Shown: positions 8,492 to 17,539 of the stretch, piece by piece
Numbering within the stretch: the first letter of the stretch is position 1
Layout: each line of letters opens with the position of its first letter
From: a virus
Reading direction: 5' to 3' (one strand)
IMG/VR virus record: IMGVR_UViG_3300025314_000032
Coordinates: 1 to 48,056 of that record
Length of the DNA stretch: 48,056 nt
Translations under genes and position numbers: made by a program
The notes under the pieces: model-generated
What the model was told of the DNA's origin: nothing
What the model saw: the letters and a program-made list of their open reading frames with translations, nothing else
The model's database searches: none

Positions 8492-9787
8492 ATGGGAAAC
8501 TTTGTTGAGGCATTGGGGCGGAGTCAGGCAATAACACAGGCCATTACAGGTATACAAGGGATACAGCAAAATGAGCTTGCTATACAAAATAGTAAAATGC
8601 AGCAGGCTATTAACGAACATACATACAAAAAGGCAATGGAAGCAGAAACAGAGGCCAACAGACTTGTTCCTATGGATCAGATATTAAATCAGTTAGAGCC
8701 AGAAGTTAAAGATTTCTGGATAAAATCATTACAACCGTATCTTAAAAATGGTGAAAGTGGTGGTCTTTACATACCGATGAAACACAGTGATCAGGTTAAA
8801 AATATCGTGCATGATGAAAATTTTAACATGCAAACTGATAAAATAACATTAGATGCTTTAATTAAAAAAGAAAAACTATTGCAGACTCAAAAAGCACAAA
8901 TGTTACAACCAGATACAGAAGGAAAAGCACAAAAACAAGACAAGGATGCTATGGTAGCAATAGAGCAACAAATAACTGACATTCAGAAACGAAAGACAGA
9001 ACTTGACCAGGCATTAGATGTATTCGGACGCAGGAAAAAGGAACGTGAAGACTTTACCTTGCAACAGGGAGAAAAAAGGTTCTCCGGTACAGGTACTGAA
9101 ATTGCTACTGGAGGAGTGAAGCCAACAGAATTGCCATATAAAATAGGCGGGCGACATACATTCACAGGTAAGGATGGTAAATCCTACGAGGGAACATTCA
9201 AGGGGCTTACGAATACCAATGAGCCGATTTTTGAGAATGCAACGGAAATAAAAGGTAAGCCTGTGCAAACAGAACTTAATCCTTATCAGAAATTCTCAGC
9301 AGGACATCAATTAAGGAATGAAATAAAAGCCAATCCATATATTAAGGATTATCAGGATGTATCGCAGAAATATACAGTCATGCAGAGAGCATTAAAAGAG
9401 TCTCAGACAAGCAAGACACTGGTGGCAGTTGATCAGGCATTAATCACGCTCTTTAATAAAATGACAGACCCGACATCCGTAGTAAGAGAAAGCGAATATG
9501 CAAGAACACCTGAAGATATGGCTATATATAACAGGATTCAAGGTAAGATAGATAAATTAAGAACTGGCGGCGCAGGCATGACAGCCGATGAGCGTAATGC
9601 ACTGGTTAGGATGGCGCAAAACTTCATGGAAGTTTATCAAGGCAATTACGACCAGACAATTACAGATTATGAGGAACTTGCAAATCAGTCAGGACTTGAC
9701 CCTAAAGTTATTGGAATACCATATGAGAGGAAAAATAAACAAATTCAGGTAAAAGATAAATTGAAACAAAAATATGGGTTGGAATAA
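8492..9787 (+). CDS. Putative ejection protein, coiled-coil rich
   Basis: 431 residues, Gln/Lys/Glu-rich, with long helices at about 20-60 and 125-195 that look like coiled coils, and another helical stretch in the last 130 residues. The composition and its place between two glycine-zipper proteins suggest an internal virion protein released with the DNA. AAGGAGGAATAATT precedes the ATG. Function is inferred from order only. Confidence 0.5.
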   Translation: MGNFVEALGRSQAITQAITGIQGIQQNELAIQNSKMQQAINEHTYKKAMEAETEANRLVPMDQILNQLEPEVKDFWIKSLQPYLKNGESGGLYIPMKHSDQVKNIVHDENFNMQTDKITLDALIKKEKLLQTQKAQMLQPDTEGKAQKQDKDAMVAIEQQITDIQKRKTELDQALDVFGRRKKEREDFTLQQGEKRFSGTGTEIATGGVKPTELPYKIGGRHTFTGKDGKSYEGTFKGLTNTNEPIFENATEIKGKPVQTELNPYQKFSAGHQLRNEIKANPYIKDYQDVSQKYTVMQRALKESQTSKTLVAVDQALITLFNKMTDPTSVVRESEYARTPEDMAIYNRIQGKIDKLRTGGAGMTADERNALVRMAQNFMEVYQGNYDQTITDYEELANQSGLDPKVIGIPYERKNKQIQVKDKLKQKYGLE

Positions 9788-9789
9788 TT

Positions 9790-12492
9790 ATGGCAGAACA
9801 AGATTTTCAAAAATGGTATAAAAATTGGTCATCTAAATTAGGTCTTAATCCAAACCCTGATGATCCTCGACATCAATATGATTATCGTGCAGCTTATAAA
9901 TCAGGCGCAATTCCTAATGAAAGTAATCATTGGCCATCAGAATTTAAAAAGGAAGGACATCCCAATAGGTTTGTGAATAGAATGGATACAATAACGGGTC
10001 AGTCAAGTCCAGATACTGCAAAAATAAAACGTAATATTGCAAAAATGATAGATGCTAATGCACCTGAATCAGATATTGATGCTTATGTGAAATCAGAAGG
10101 AATAACACCGCAACAATTACGGGATACAACGCAAGGCACACAAGAAACTAAGCCTGATAGTTTGGGCAAGAAAATATATCAGGGTGTCGTCAGTCCGGTG
10201 GTGGAAGCAGGTGGAGCTATAGCGGGTGGGATTGTAGGTTCAGGTGTTACCCCTATTGCTGGAACTGTTATCGGTGCAGGTTTAGGTTATGCAGGAGCAA
10301 GGAGACTTACTAAAGGCGGTGGAGTAATGTTGGGCTACGAAGAACCTGAAACGCCAACTGAAGCATTAACAGAATTTGCTAAAGATGTTCCTGTGGGGGC
10401 GGCTTATGAAATGGGTGGGCAAGTAATAGGTAAAATAGCTCAACCTATTGGTAAAGGTGCTAAATGGTTGGGCAGAAAAGCTGGTGAAACTGTAGGAATA
10501 TTGGAAAAACCTGCATCTGTCGCAAAAACCGGAATCATGCCTGAACCCTCTAAAAGATTAGCGGGTAAAGTATACGATCAATTCACAGGAGAATCACGGG
10601 GGACGGTATTAACACAACCTCAAATTGAACATAATATTAAGGTAGCTAAAGAATTGCAAGGGCGAATACCAGGGCTTAAATTTACTCAAGGGCAATTAAC
10701 CAATGATGCCTCGGCTATATCGTTAGAGCGTGCATTGGCTAAACATGGTGGGCAGGATTTAACACAGACACAAAGGGAAGTTGCTAACAAAGTATTGCGG
10801 AATTATTATGCTTCTAAAGTATCTGGCGCAGGTCAAGCCGGAGAATTTGCCAAACAGGTGAAGGTGACTCAAACTCATTTGGAAACAGCATCTAAAGAGG
10901 CAACGGATGCAGTGCAGTCTGAAGTAAATAGGCTATCTCAACACATGGATGAGCAAGTTATGGGGAAGACCATACACGGTACACTGTCAGCAGGTAAGCA
11001 GGCTGGTAGAGCTAAGGCTAAGGCATTGTATGATGCCATACCGGATGTGCAGGTAAAATCTGAAAACCTCGTACAGACCATAGATGATATTTACAAGGAT
11101 TTTGATCCTATCGTAGAAAAAGGCACAAATATTCCAGGGTCTTTACTTAAAGGTCTTAGGAGTAAATTAGTTGTAAAGGAAACAGGTGGAACGATACTGG
11201 ATGCTACTGGTAAGCCTATGCAGGGCGCAAGGGAGACAATCAAGCCTATCAGCTTTAGCGAATTACGGAAGCTACGTAGTCAGGTTATGGCAGAAGTAAG
11301 AACTGCACAAGGTTCTGCAACACCAAATGACCAATATGTCAGGCGGCTAAAAATGCTTCAGGATGGTATTGAAGATACCATAGATACATTATCTCAAAGA
11401 ACTGATAAGGCTGGTGAATTATACCGGCAAGCATCATCATTTTATAAGGAATATGCGGGGAAATTCAAGCAGGGGACTGTAGCGGATGTATTGGCTAAGG
11501 GCAGGCGTGGAGAAGAAACCCGGATTGCTATGGCGAACATAGCAAGTGAGTTTGATTCACTTGATGGTATAGATGCCTTCAGGCGTGCTGTGGGAAACAA
11601 TCAGACGGCGGCTACTGCCATGAAAGATTATTACAGTATAGATTTACTGAATAAGTCTAAAGACTCTTTAACGGGTGAAGTATCTGCCAAAAGAGCTATG
11701 GGGTGGCTTGCAAGAAATACCGGTAAACTGAAGAAATTAGGTATATATGATGAATTTAGCAATGTGGCTAAGATGAAGATAAAGGCTGATCAGAGTGTTA
11801 AATATTTAGATACCTACAATAAATCTGTGGCAGGTAAGATACTTAATGCCGACATTAATAATATGATAACTGAGGCTTTCAGTGGCAGTAAAAACTATGC
11901 TCAAAGTGCAGCTAAACTTATGGTATTGGCGAAGGGAAATAAAGCGGCTGAAGCTGGTTTAAAGAAGGCATTTGCGGATAATATTATTAAGCAATCAGAG
12001 ACTACGGCAACGGACTTTTTCCAAATGGGCGGGGAAACTGTATCGGATATAGAATTCACACGATCACTTGCTAAGCTCACAAACCAGATAAGAAAATATG
12101 CACCGGCAATGAAGGTCATATATAGAGATGAACCGGAAAAAATTAAAGCATTAATGGATGTCTGGAAGGCTTACAACACGATAGGCAGGACTGCTAAATC
12201 ACCTATTGGCGGCGGGTCTGATACGGCTGAATTATCTTTTAAAATAATAGATATTTTGGGAGGGGCTGCCCTACCTGGCAAATGGCAGATATTGCAAAAA
12301 GCAAGAAGCATAATAGATAGTCATGGTAAACATGGTGCTGAATTATTTTTACGTAGAGCCATGTTTGATCCTGATTATGCAATAGTGTTACAGAATATTG
12401 CTAAGGGTAAACCGTACAGTGTGAGTAATTTTGAAAGGCTCATAACTGGGGCATTGGTCACAATGGGAAATGATAACAAGGAGGCAAAATGA
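9790..12492 (+). CDS. Large putative ejection / internal virion protein
   Basis: 900 residues. A Gly-rich hydrophobic segment at about 135-172 (VVEAGGAIAGGIVGSGVTP and IGAGLGYAGAR) is flanked by long charged helical regions up to the C-terminus. T7 gp16-like ejection proteins share this plan of one large helical protein with membrane-active stretches. I see no lysozyme or transglycosylase motif. The stop overlaps the ATG of a truncated fibre-like reading frame (ATGA at 12489). Confidence 0.55.
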   Translation: MAEQDFQKWYKNWSSKLGLNPNPDDPRHQYDYRAAYKSGAIPNESNHWPSEFKKEGHPNRFVNRMDTITGQSSPDTAKIKRNIAKMIDANAPESDIDAYVKSEGITPQQLRDTTQGTQETKPDSLGKKIYQGVVSPVVEAGGAIAGGIVGSGVTPIAGTVIGAGLGYAGARRLTKGGGVMLGYEEPETPTEALTEFAKDVPVGAAYEMGGQVIGKIAQPIGKGAKWLGRKAGETVGILEKPASVAKTGIMPEPSKRLAGKVYDQFTGESRGTVLTQPQIEHNIKVAKELQGRIPGLKFTQGQLTNDASAISLERALAKHGGQDLTQTQREVANKVLRNYYASKVSGAGQAGEFAKQVKVTQTHLETASKEATDAVQSEVNRLSQHMDEQVMGKTIHGTLSAGKQAGRAKAKALYDAIPDVQVKSENLVQTIDDIYKDFDPIVEKGTNIPGSLLKGLRSKLVVKETGGTILDATGKPMQGARETIKPISFSELRKLRSQVMAEVRTAQGSATPNDQYVRRLKMLQDGIEDTIDTLSQRTDKAGELYRQASSFYKEYAGKFKQGTVADVLAKGRRGEETRIAMANIASEFDSLDGIDAFRRAVGNNQTAATAMKDYYSIDLLNKSKDSLTGEVSAKRAMGWLARNTGKLKKLGIYDEFSNVAKMKIKADQSVKYLDTYNKSVAGKILNADINNMITEAFSGSKNYAQSAAKLMVLAKGNKAAEAGLKKAFADNIIKQSETTATDFFQMGGETVSDIEFTRSLAKLTNQIRKYAPAMKVIYRDEPEKIKALMDVWKAYNTIGRTAKSPIGGGSDTAELSFKIIDILGGAALPGKWQILQKARSIIDSHGKHGAELFLRRAMFDPDYAIVLQNIAKGKPYSVSNFERLITGALVTMGNDNKEAK

Positions 12493-12545
12493 GATTCGCA
12501 TTTCAATCTGTAGCAAAAGACGGGCGTGAGATATGGGTTTCCTAA
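12489..12545 (+). pseudogene. Truncated 5' end of a tailspike-like gene
   Basis: GGAGGCAAA precedes an 18-codon frame reading MRFAFQSVAKDGREIWVS and then stop. Its start resembles that of the intact spike gene at 13339 (MRHIFQSHFKDGQG): M-R-x-x-F-Q-S-x-x-K-D-G is shared. The HNH gene begins inside it at 12533. This looks like the stump of an earlier spike gene displaced when the HNH gene and the present spike arrived. It could instead be a translated leader peptide. Confidence 0.6.
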
Positions 12546-13339
12546 AAGGTAATATACCGCACAATAAAGGAATTAAGGGAGTTATGGTTATATGGAATAA
12601 GGGAACTAAGGGAATTATGAAACCTAATAAAACTTCTATTAAAAAGGGAACGAGATTATCTCCTGCTACGGAATTCAAACAAAACGATATACCATGGAAT
12701 AAAGGCATGCCTGTTTCTGCTGAAACAAAAGAAAAATTATCAATAGCGCTTAAAGGAAGATCTTCATGGAATCGTATTAATTTATCTGGGAAAAAAATAG
12801 GAAGATTAAACGTTATTGAATGTGTCGGATATCATAAAACAGAGAATAAAAAAGATAAAAGATTACATTATAAATGTATATGTTCTTGTGGTAATGAAAT
12901 AATAGTATTAGGAACTAACTTAACAAATGGTGGTCAAGTTAGTTGTGGTTGTTTTAGTGCAGAACAAGCAAGAGATAGGTTGATTAAACCTCATGGAGAA
13001 GCATCTTTTAATTCACATTATTATAGATATAAAAGATGGGCAAAGAAAAGAAGTATTCAATTTTCCCTATCAATCACTGAATTTAAAGATATTATCATTA
13101 AGCCTTGTTATTATTGTGGTGATTTCCCTACAGAAAGAATAAGTAAAAGAAAGCACAATGGTTATTTTATTGGGCATGGCATTGATAGGGTTAATAATGA
13201 TATTGGTTATACAATAAGTAATAGCGTATCTTGTTGTAAACATTGTAATATAGCAAAATCCACCCTAAGCATAGGTGATTTTCTTACGTTAATAAAAAAT
13301 ATATATAGTAAACATATTTTATCAAAAGGAGGAGAATAA
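12533..13339 (+). CDS. Free-standing HNH homing endonuclease with NUMOD3-like motifs
   Basis: 268 residues. The N-terminus carries three spaced NKG motifs (residues 11-13, 22-24 and 56-58; PWNKGMPVSAETKEKLS is typical), as in the DNA-binding NUMOD3 repeats of homing endonucleases. A Cys-rich middle (CICSCGN, then CGC) precedes a zinc-bound HNH-type core (CYYCGD, then GIDRVNND, then CCKHCNIAK). It would cleave DNA to spread itself. The gene is visibly more A/T-rich than its neighbours, starts inside a spike stump and ends on the ATG of the intact spike. It is a mobile insertion in the late operon. Confidence 0.85.
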   Translation: MGFLKGNIPHNKGIKGVMVIWNKGTKGIMKPNKTSIKKGTRLSPATEFKQNDIPWNKGMPVSAETKEKLSIALKGRSSWNRINLSGKKIGRLNVIECVGYHKTENKKDKRLHYKCICSCGNEIIVLGTNLTNGGQVSCGCFSAEQARDRLIKPHGEASFNSHYYRYKRWAKKRSIQFSLSITEFKDIIIKPCYYCGDFPTERISKRKHNGYFIGHGIDRVNNDIGYTISNSVSCCKHCNIAKSTLSIGDFLTLIKNIYSKHILSKGGE

Positions 13340-15342
13340 TGCGCCATATTTTTCAATCACATTTTAAGGATGGCCAAGGACGTGTAATTTCGGGAGCAAC
13401 AGTTACTGTTTATCTTACTAATACGACAACGATTGCAACTATTTACAGTTCCTTAACAGGCGGCAGTCCTGTAACGAGTGTTACTACGGCAGCCGATGGA
13501 TCATTCGCTTTCTACGTCTCGGATTCGGATTTCAGTCTTAATCAAAAGTTTAAGATCACCCTTACAAAGACTGATTTCGCCACGAAGTCTTACGACAATA
13601 TCACTATCTTTGCACCTGTACCAACGGCCATATATTACGTGGATGCCAATGAAACAGATCAGGGAGCGGTTGGCAACGGCTATTCCCTCAAGGACATCAT
13701 AGATGCGGCAGGGTCAAACAATGTGACGATAAAGTTCAGGAACAGTTCCGGCTCTGCTACGACATCGTATACATTGACAACATCGGAGACTATACCGGCT
13801 ACTTGTGCCATAGAGTTAGAGCAGGGAGCTAAGATTGTTCAGGGTGGTACGGCCACACTTACTATCAACGGCCCTGTAGTTGGCAAACCGATGCACCAGT
13901 GGCTGAGTGGGTTTGCGGCGGATACAATAGTATTTAATGGAGGAATAATATGTCCTGAGTGGTTTGGAGCTAAAGGTGATGGGGATGGCATTGGAGGAGG
14001 AACAAACGACTATATAGCGCTGCAACTCGGATTAAATATAATCAATTTACGAGTAAACGCTACAACATTAAAATTTAATAAAAGAATATATAGATGTGAC
14101 TCCAAACTCACTATGATTAGTAGTGAAACTGGAGGCAACAGGCACACTAATGTACGTATTATTGAGGGCAATGGGGTAATTATTGATTTTTCTGCGTCTG
14201 GGTTGACTGGAACTATTAGCCAGACGTTTAGGAATATTTTATTAAATATAGGAACAGAAGTTAATATATCAGACCCAGCAAGTCCTGAGTGCATTATAGA
14301 ACAAGGGTTGCTAAAGGTGTCAGATTTGAAGATTATTGGGCCTGAAATACGTAGACCAGATACACCAGACGCAACTATTCCACTAACGGCTACTGTCGGT
14401 TTAAGATTACAACTTGCAAGTGATGTACAGCTAAATAATATAATAGTTACAGATTGCACCGCAGGATATGAAACTAAAGATAGCTTCCCAATTAATGCCA
14501 ATAATGTGATTGCACGTAATTGTTGGATAGGTAGATATATCTTAGGTGGTAGCACTATTGCACAGTGGATTGGTTTTTCCGCCGTGCAGTGCGCATATGC
14601 AACTATATTGCAATCATCAACTATCAGTACATCGCCTATATATGGATATGCCGCATCTATATCAGACCAAACTTTTTCCGGTGATAGGGTTGAGGATTGT
14701 TGGTATGCTTATGTTATTTATCCCCATGATGCAGCAATAAGAAATATACGTATACTTGACACTTATGGTGAAGGCACTTTATATGATTTTGCCATTAGTG
14801 GTTTTGCCTTTAATATTGACTATATTGGAGCACCAGCATCAACACTAACAACCCCTACATCAGTAATAGTAGATAGGTTGTTTATGTTTCCAGGAAAAGC
14901 GGCTTTTAATGGTGCCTCTGGGTCATATAAGTTATTACGAGTCCCGTTGAGTCCTGATGCAAACCACGCCCATTGCAAATTAACATTACCTGGGTTAACT
15001 TCTGATATTTCAGGAACTTTTTTAAAGTCTATTATTGAATTGATAGGTAATGACACAGGTAATGCAGGGGTAATTAATATTACTGATAATAGTGGCAATA
15101 ATGTAATGACTATAGACGCCTATAATCAGTATATTAGAACTAATAGGCTATATATAGACTCTGAGGGGAGTGGGATAACAGGAACAATATTATTAACCAA
15201 TACTACAGAAGATGCGGGTGGTGGGGCCTCTACATTACCTACATCAGATGCAACACATGGGCCTTCTAATGCTGTTGGCGATGGGTGGGTTAAACTATTC
15301 GTTGGAACCCAAACTGTTTGGGTTCCATACTGGAATGATTAG
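13339..15342 (+). CDS. Tailspike with pectate-lyase-type beta-helix
   Basis: 667 residues. The N-terminal domain (about 1-95; MRHIFQSHFKDGQGRVISG) has an Ig or carboxypeptidase-regulatory-like look. A beta-helix then opens with ICPEWFGAKGDG at about 205-216, the signature of pectate-lyase-superfamily tailspikes, and short strands follow to residue 600. The C-terminal 60 residues look like a trimerisation or head-binding end (GDGWVKLFVGTQTVWVPYW). It probably binds and may degrade host surface polysaccharide. GGAGGAGAATA precedes the ATG. Catalytic residues cannot be assigned by eye. Confidence 0.75.
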   Translation: MRHIFQSHFKDGQGRVISGATVTVYLTNTTTIATIYSSLTGGSPVTSVTTAADGSFAFYVSDSDFSLNQKFKITLTKTDFATKSYDNITIFAPVPTAIYYVDANETDQGAVGNGYSLKDIIDAAGSNNVTIKFRNSSGSATTSYTLTTSETIPATCAIELEQGAKIVQGGTATLTINGPVVGKPMHQWLSGFAADTIVFNGGIICPEWFGAKGDGDGIGGGTNDYIALQLGLNIINLRVNATTLKFNKRIYRCDSKLTMISSETGGNRHTNVRIIEGNGVIIDFSASGLTGTISQTFRNILLNIGTEVNISDPASPECIIEQGLLKVSDLKIIGPEIRRPDTPDATIPLTATVGLRLQLASDVQLNNIIVTDCTAGYETKDSFPINANNVIARNCWIGRYILGGSTIAQWIGFSAVQCAYATILQSSTISTSPIYGYAASISDQTFSGDRVEDCWYAYVIYPHDAAIRNIRILDTYGEGTLYDFAISGFAFNIDYIGAPASTLTTPTSVIVDRLFMFPGKAAFNGASGSYKLLRVPLSPDANHAHCKLTLPGLTSDISGTFLKSIIELIGNDTGNAGVINITDNSGNNVMTIDAYNQYIRTNRLYIDSEGSGITGTILLTNTTEDAGGGASTLPTSDATHGPSNAVGDGWVKLFVGTQTVWVPYWND

Positions 15343-15388
15343 TTAACTTAACACCCTTGTCAGCTATGGCGAAACATGATTTAATTTC

Positions 15389-15417
15389 TTGACAGGATTT
15401 CTCAGCAGGTGTAAAGT
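15389..15417 (+). promoter_or_regulatory. Early promoter 1 (TTGACA-N17-TAAAGT)
   Basis: A perfect -35 box at 15389-15394, a 17-base spacer and TAAAGT at 15412-15417 (4 of 6 matches). It lies in the non-coding gap after the spike gene and before the first early gene, so it should start the early operon and the leader RNA that follows. Confidence 0.7.
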
Positions 15418-15433
15418 TACAGCATAACTCAAC

Positions 15434-15545
15434 GGTAGAGGACGCTACCATCAACTTTAAACTTATACATAGCCCCCAAAGACAGCACGATACCCGTTGT
15501 GCCATACTGCGTCCTCAGTCGTCTTTTGGGGGCTTTTTATTATTT
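15434..15545 (+). ncRNA. Y-shaped leader RNA element 1 with kissing loops
   Basis: Leader hairpin GGTAG/CTACC at 15434-15449 has the 6-nt loop AGGACG (15439-15444). Then a closing stem AGCCCCCAAAGAC (15471-15483) pairs with GTCTTTTGGGGGCT (15521-15534), with one bulge. Inside are hairpin P2 (15485-15490 with 15497-15502) and P3 (ACTG/CAGT, 15506-15519). The P3 loop CGTCCT (15510-15515) is the exact complement of the leader loop. A T-rich run follows (15535-15545), so the element can also terminate the late operon. The ribosome site of the first early gene lies a few bases on. Confidence 0.7.
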
Positions 15546-15559
15546 TAAGGGAGGGACAA

Positions 15560-15868
15560 ATGTCTTTTAAAGCGATTTTAGATTCACCACGTCCGCTAAA
15601 GAGCGGGCTGGTAACAGTCACAATGACCTGCAAAAAATCAGATTTGCACAGTATAGTTGACCTTATGGGTTTAACGGTTACAGTTTACGGTGAAAACGAA
15701 GCGCAAATCACAGACGACAGGGCGGTATCCCTTGCACGTATCAGGAGCCTTGCCGAGCAGGTGGCGGAGGCTATTGACAAGGAGCTTCAGGCTAATGACG
15801 ATAGCGAGGCAAAATGGACTACGGGTTTAATGACAGCAATGGAGTTTGAGAAGGAGAGTGGAAAATGA
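15560..15868 (+). CDS. Hypothetical early protein
   Basis: 102 residues from the ATG at 15560, chosen because GGGAGGG lies 5 bases upstream; the frame stays open upstream but would enter the RNA element. It has an N-terminal beta part and a C-terminal acidic helix (AEQVAEAIDKELQANDDSEA). It is the first gene of the early operon, and its stop overlaps the ATG of the Sak4-like ATPase gene (ATGA), suggesting coupled translation. No family recognised. Confidence 0.7.
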   Translation: MSFKAILDSPRPLKSGLVTVTMTCKKSDLHSIVDLMGLTVTVYGENEAQITDDRAVSLARIRSLAEQVAEAIDKELQANDDSEAKWTTGLMTAMEFEKESGK

Positions 15869-16914
15869 TCGAACTATCAGAGCCGGAAACACCGGCATTT
15901 CTTAAAATGGGATTTTTCGGCAATACTGCAACAGGCAAGACCTTCACGGCGGCAAAGGTATTGTCACAGTTCATTAGGGATTTCTGTCCTGATAAACAGC
16001 TTTGTTTCTATGATACAGAACCTTCGGCGGGCTATATCAAGGACATGGTTTACGAGATTACCGGAAAGAAGCTTCTTGCCATTCACAGCCGGTCATTTTC
16101 AGACTTAGTGCAGTTCATGGACTTATGCAGGGACAAGGGACATGTGGCGTTAATTGACTCGATTACCCATCCGTGGCGGTCACTCGTTGAGGATTACCTC
16201 TCAGCGAAGCGTAGCAGGGTCGCAGGGGTCGGTGGCAATGCCGCTAATACAAAACTGTCCCTGAAGGACTGGGGGCCGTTAAAAGAGATGTGGGGCGTGT
16301 TCTCGTCTAAATTTGCATGGGATCCTATTCATGTCTGCATTGTCGGACGTGAAGGAGACGTATGGGAGTCTGAAGAAGACGAAGAAGGCCACTCAGAAAT
16401 GAAAAAGACTGGCGTTAAGATGAAGACGGAGACCGAAACAGGATTTGAACCGTCCTTATTAATACAAATGAAATTGATTAATAGTCAACATTTGGCATAT
16501 GTGGTCAAAGATAGGTTTAATGTACTCACTGGCAAAACTTCAGGCAATAACCCTGATATAGAATTCTTCATGCCTCATATTAAAAGGATCAACCTTGGCG
16601 GTCAAGGCTACACCGAAAACAAGCCGGAGCCGGTGTTCAAGAATACTTATGGATTAAGCCTTGAGACAATCAAGGTTCAGAGGGCAGCGATCTTAGAGAC
16701 CATCAAGGATGATATGATGCTGTTATATCCGGGTATGACGGCAGATGACAAGACTGGCAGGATAAAATTAATGCGAAAGGCTTTCGGGACATCAAGCTGG
16801 ACATCTTTGGAGGAGGATTACAAACAATTCCCGAAAGAAAAACTTGAGGCAGGGCTGGCAATAATCAAGGCTTTACAACCTAAAGAGGAGGAAACAGTAT
16901 GTCAAGAAACATAG
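15865..16914 (+). CDS. Sak4/RecA-like ATPase (phage recombination)
   Basis: 349 residues. The P-loop GNTATGKT is at 19-26 and a Walker B-like VALID at 94-98, on a RecA-type core with DTEP near 50-53. Phage Sak4-type single-strand annealing/recombination ATPases have this size and plan and are encoded with an SSB-like partner, here the next gene, which overlaps by 16 bases. It probably acts in recombination-dependent replication or repair. A general phage AAA_24 nucleotide-binding protein is the alternative name. Confidence 0.7.
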   Translation: MIELSEPETPAFLKMGFFGNTATGKTFTAAKVLSQFIRDFCPDKQLCFYDTEPSAGYIKDMVYEITGKKLLAIHSRSFSDLVQFMDLCRDKGHVALIDSITHPWRSLVEDYLSAKRSRVAGVGGNAANTKLSLKDWGPLKEMWGVFSSKFAWDPIHVCIVGREGDVWESEEDEEGHSEMKKTGVKMKTETETGFEPSLLIQMKLINSQHLAYVVKDRFNVLTGKTSGNNPDIEFFMPHIKRINLGGQGYTENKPEPVFKNTYGLSLETIKVQRAAILETIKDDMMLLYPGMTADDKTGRIKLMRKAFGTSSWTSLEEDYKQFPKEKLEAGLAIIKALQPKEEETVCQET

Positions 16915-17357
16915 ACGATATAGCAACCGGAGATTTTTCATTTCCCGAAGCTGGAAAGCATGGCTGTCGGTGTATGGGATGGAAAAAGGTGTTGGCAAAG
17001 AATTCAGGCAATAGCGGGATTGAACTCAGATGGGCTACCCATGACGGCGAGAGCAGCTTCACAGATACCCTGTGGCTGACCCCTAAAGCGATAGGAAGGC
17101 TTGCTTTGGTGGCAAAGAAGCTATGTTCAGGTGCAAGGGAGCTTGAACTGGACGATGACGATTCTAAGGCCATATGGCAGCTTGCAGAACTTATCGAGGA
17201 GACCATTGAGGGTGTCAATGCCATTGTGGAAATTGTAGCTTACAAGGAAACCTTTATACATGAGTCAGGTGACAAGATCGGGCAGAAGGAAACCAGGGAT
17301 AAGAAGCGAGTGGCATTTGCCGGATATGAAAGAGATGAGGCAGAGGATATTTTTTAA
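16899..17357 (+). CDS. DUF669-like / putative phage SSB
   Basis: 152 residues. The N-terminal two thirds show an alternating strand pattern (GIELRWATHDGESSFTDTLWL, a Pro/Lys turn, then a helix), as in DUF669 proteins thought to bind single-stranded DNA beside Sak4-type recombinases. The C-terminus is acidic and ends in EAEDIF, like the acidic aromatic-terminated tails of SSBs. It starts inside the ATPase gene and stops one base into the next gene. The SSB role is inferred from context and tail. Confidence 0.55.
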   Translation: MSRNIDDIATGDFSFPEAGKHGCRCMGWKKVLAKNSGNSGIELRWATHDGESSFTDTLWLTPKAIGRLALVAKKLCSGARELELDDDDSKAIWQLAELIEETIEGVNAIVEIVAYKETFIHESGDKIGQKETRDKKRVAFAGYERDEAEDIF

Positions 17358-17524
17358 TGGAAGTTAAGTGCAATAAAACTGGGAAATATACAAATACCTG
17401 TAAGGAGTGTAAACATAGCATAGCTCATCAGGCAGATAAATGTACGAAGTGGGATAATTGCGGGATTATAAGTGTCCGGTGCTGTAACGTGAAATTTAAC
17501 CTGAAATGCTGGGATAAAACTTAA
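17357..17524 (+). CDS. Small Cys-rich protein
   Basis: 55 residues with nine cysteines, including CKEC and RCCN, so at least one zinc site is likely. The ATG overlaps the stop of the previous gene (TAATG). It belongs with several other tiny Cys-rich proteins in this genome (18016, 24625, 27298, 33114). Function unknown. Confidence 0.65.
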   Translation: MEVKCNKTGKYTNTCKECKHSIAHQADKCTKWDNCGIISVRCCNVKFNLKCWDKT

Positions 17525-17539
17525 TCTAAAGGATGAACT

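Noticed and set aside
12533-13339. Group I intron carrying the HNH gene
   Set aside because: The flanks do not join into one frame and no intron core elements are visible; the gene overlaps its neighbours as a free-standing element.
14010-14555. A 181-codon minus-strand frame inside the tailspike gene
   Set aside because: A shadow frame of the spike's repetitive strands; no start signal and implausible composition.
15421-15470. A degenerate tRNA in the leader of element 1
   Set aside because: Only one tRNA-like arm can be drawn; there is no acceptor stem, anticodon arm or T-loop.
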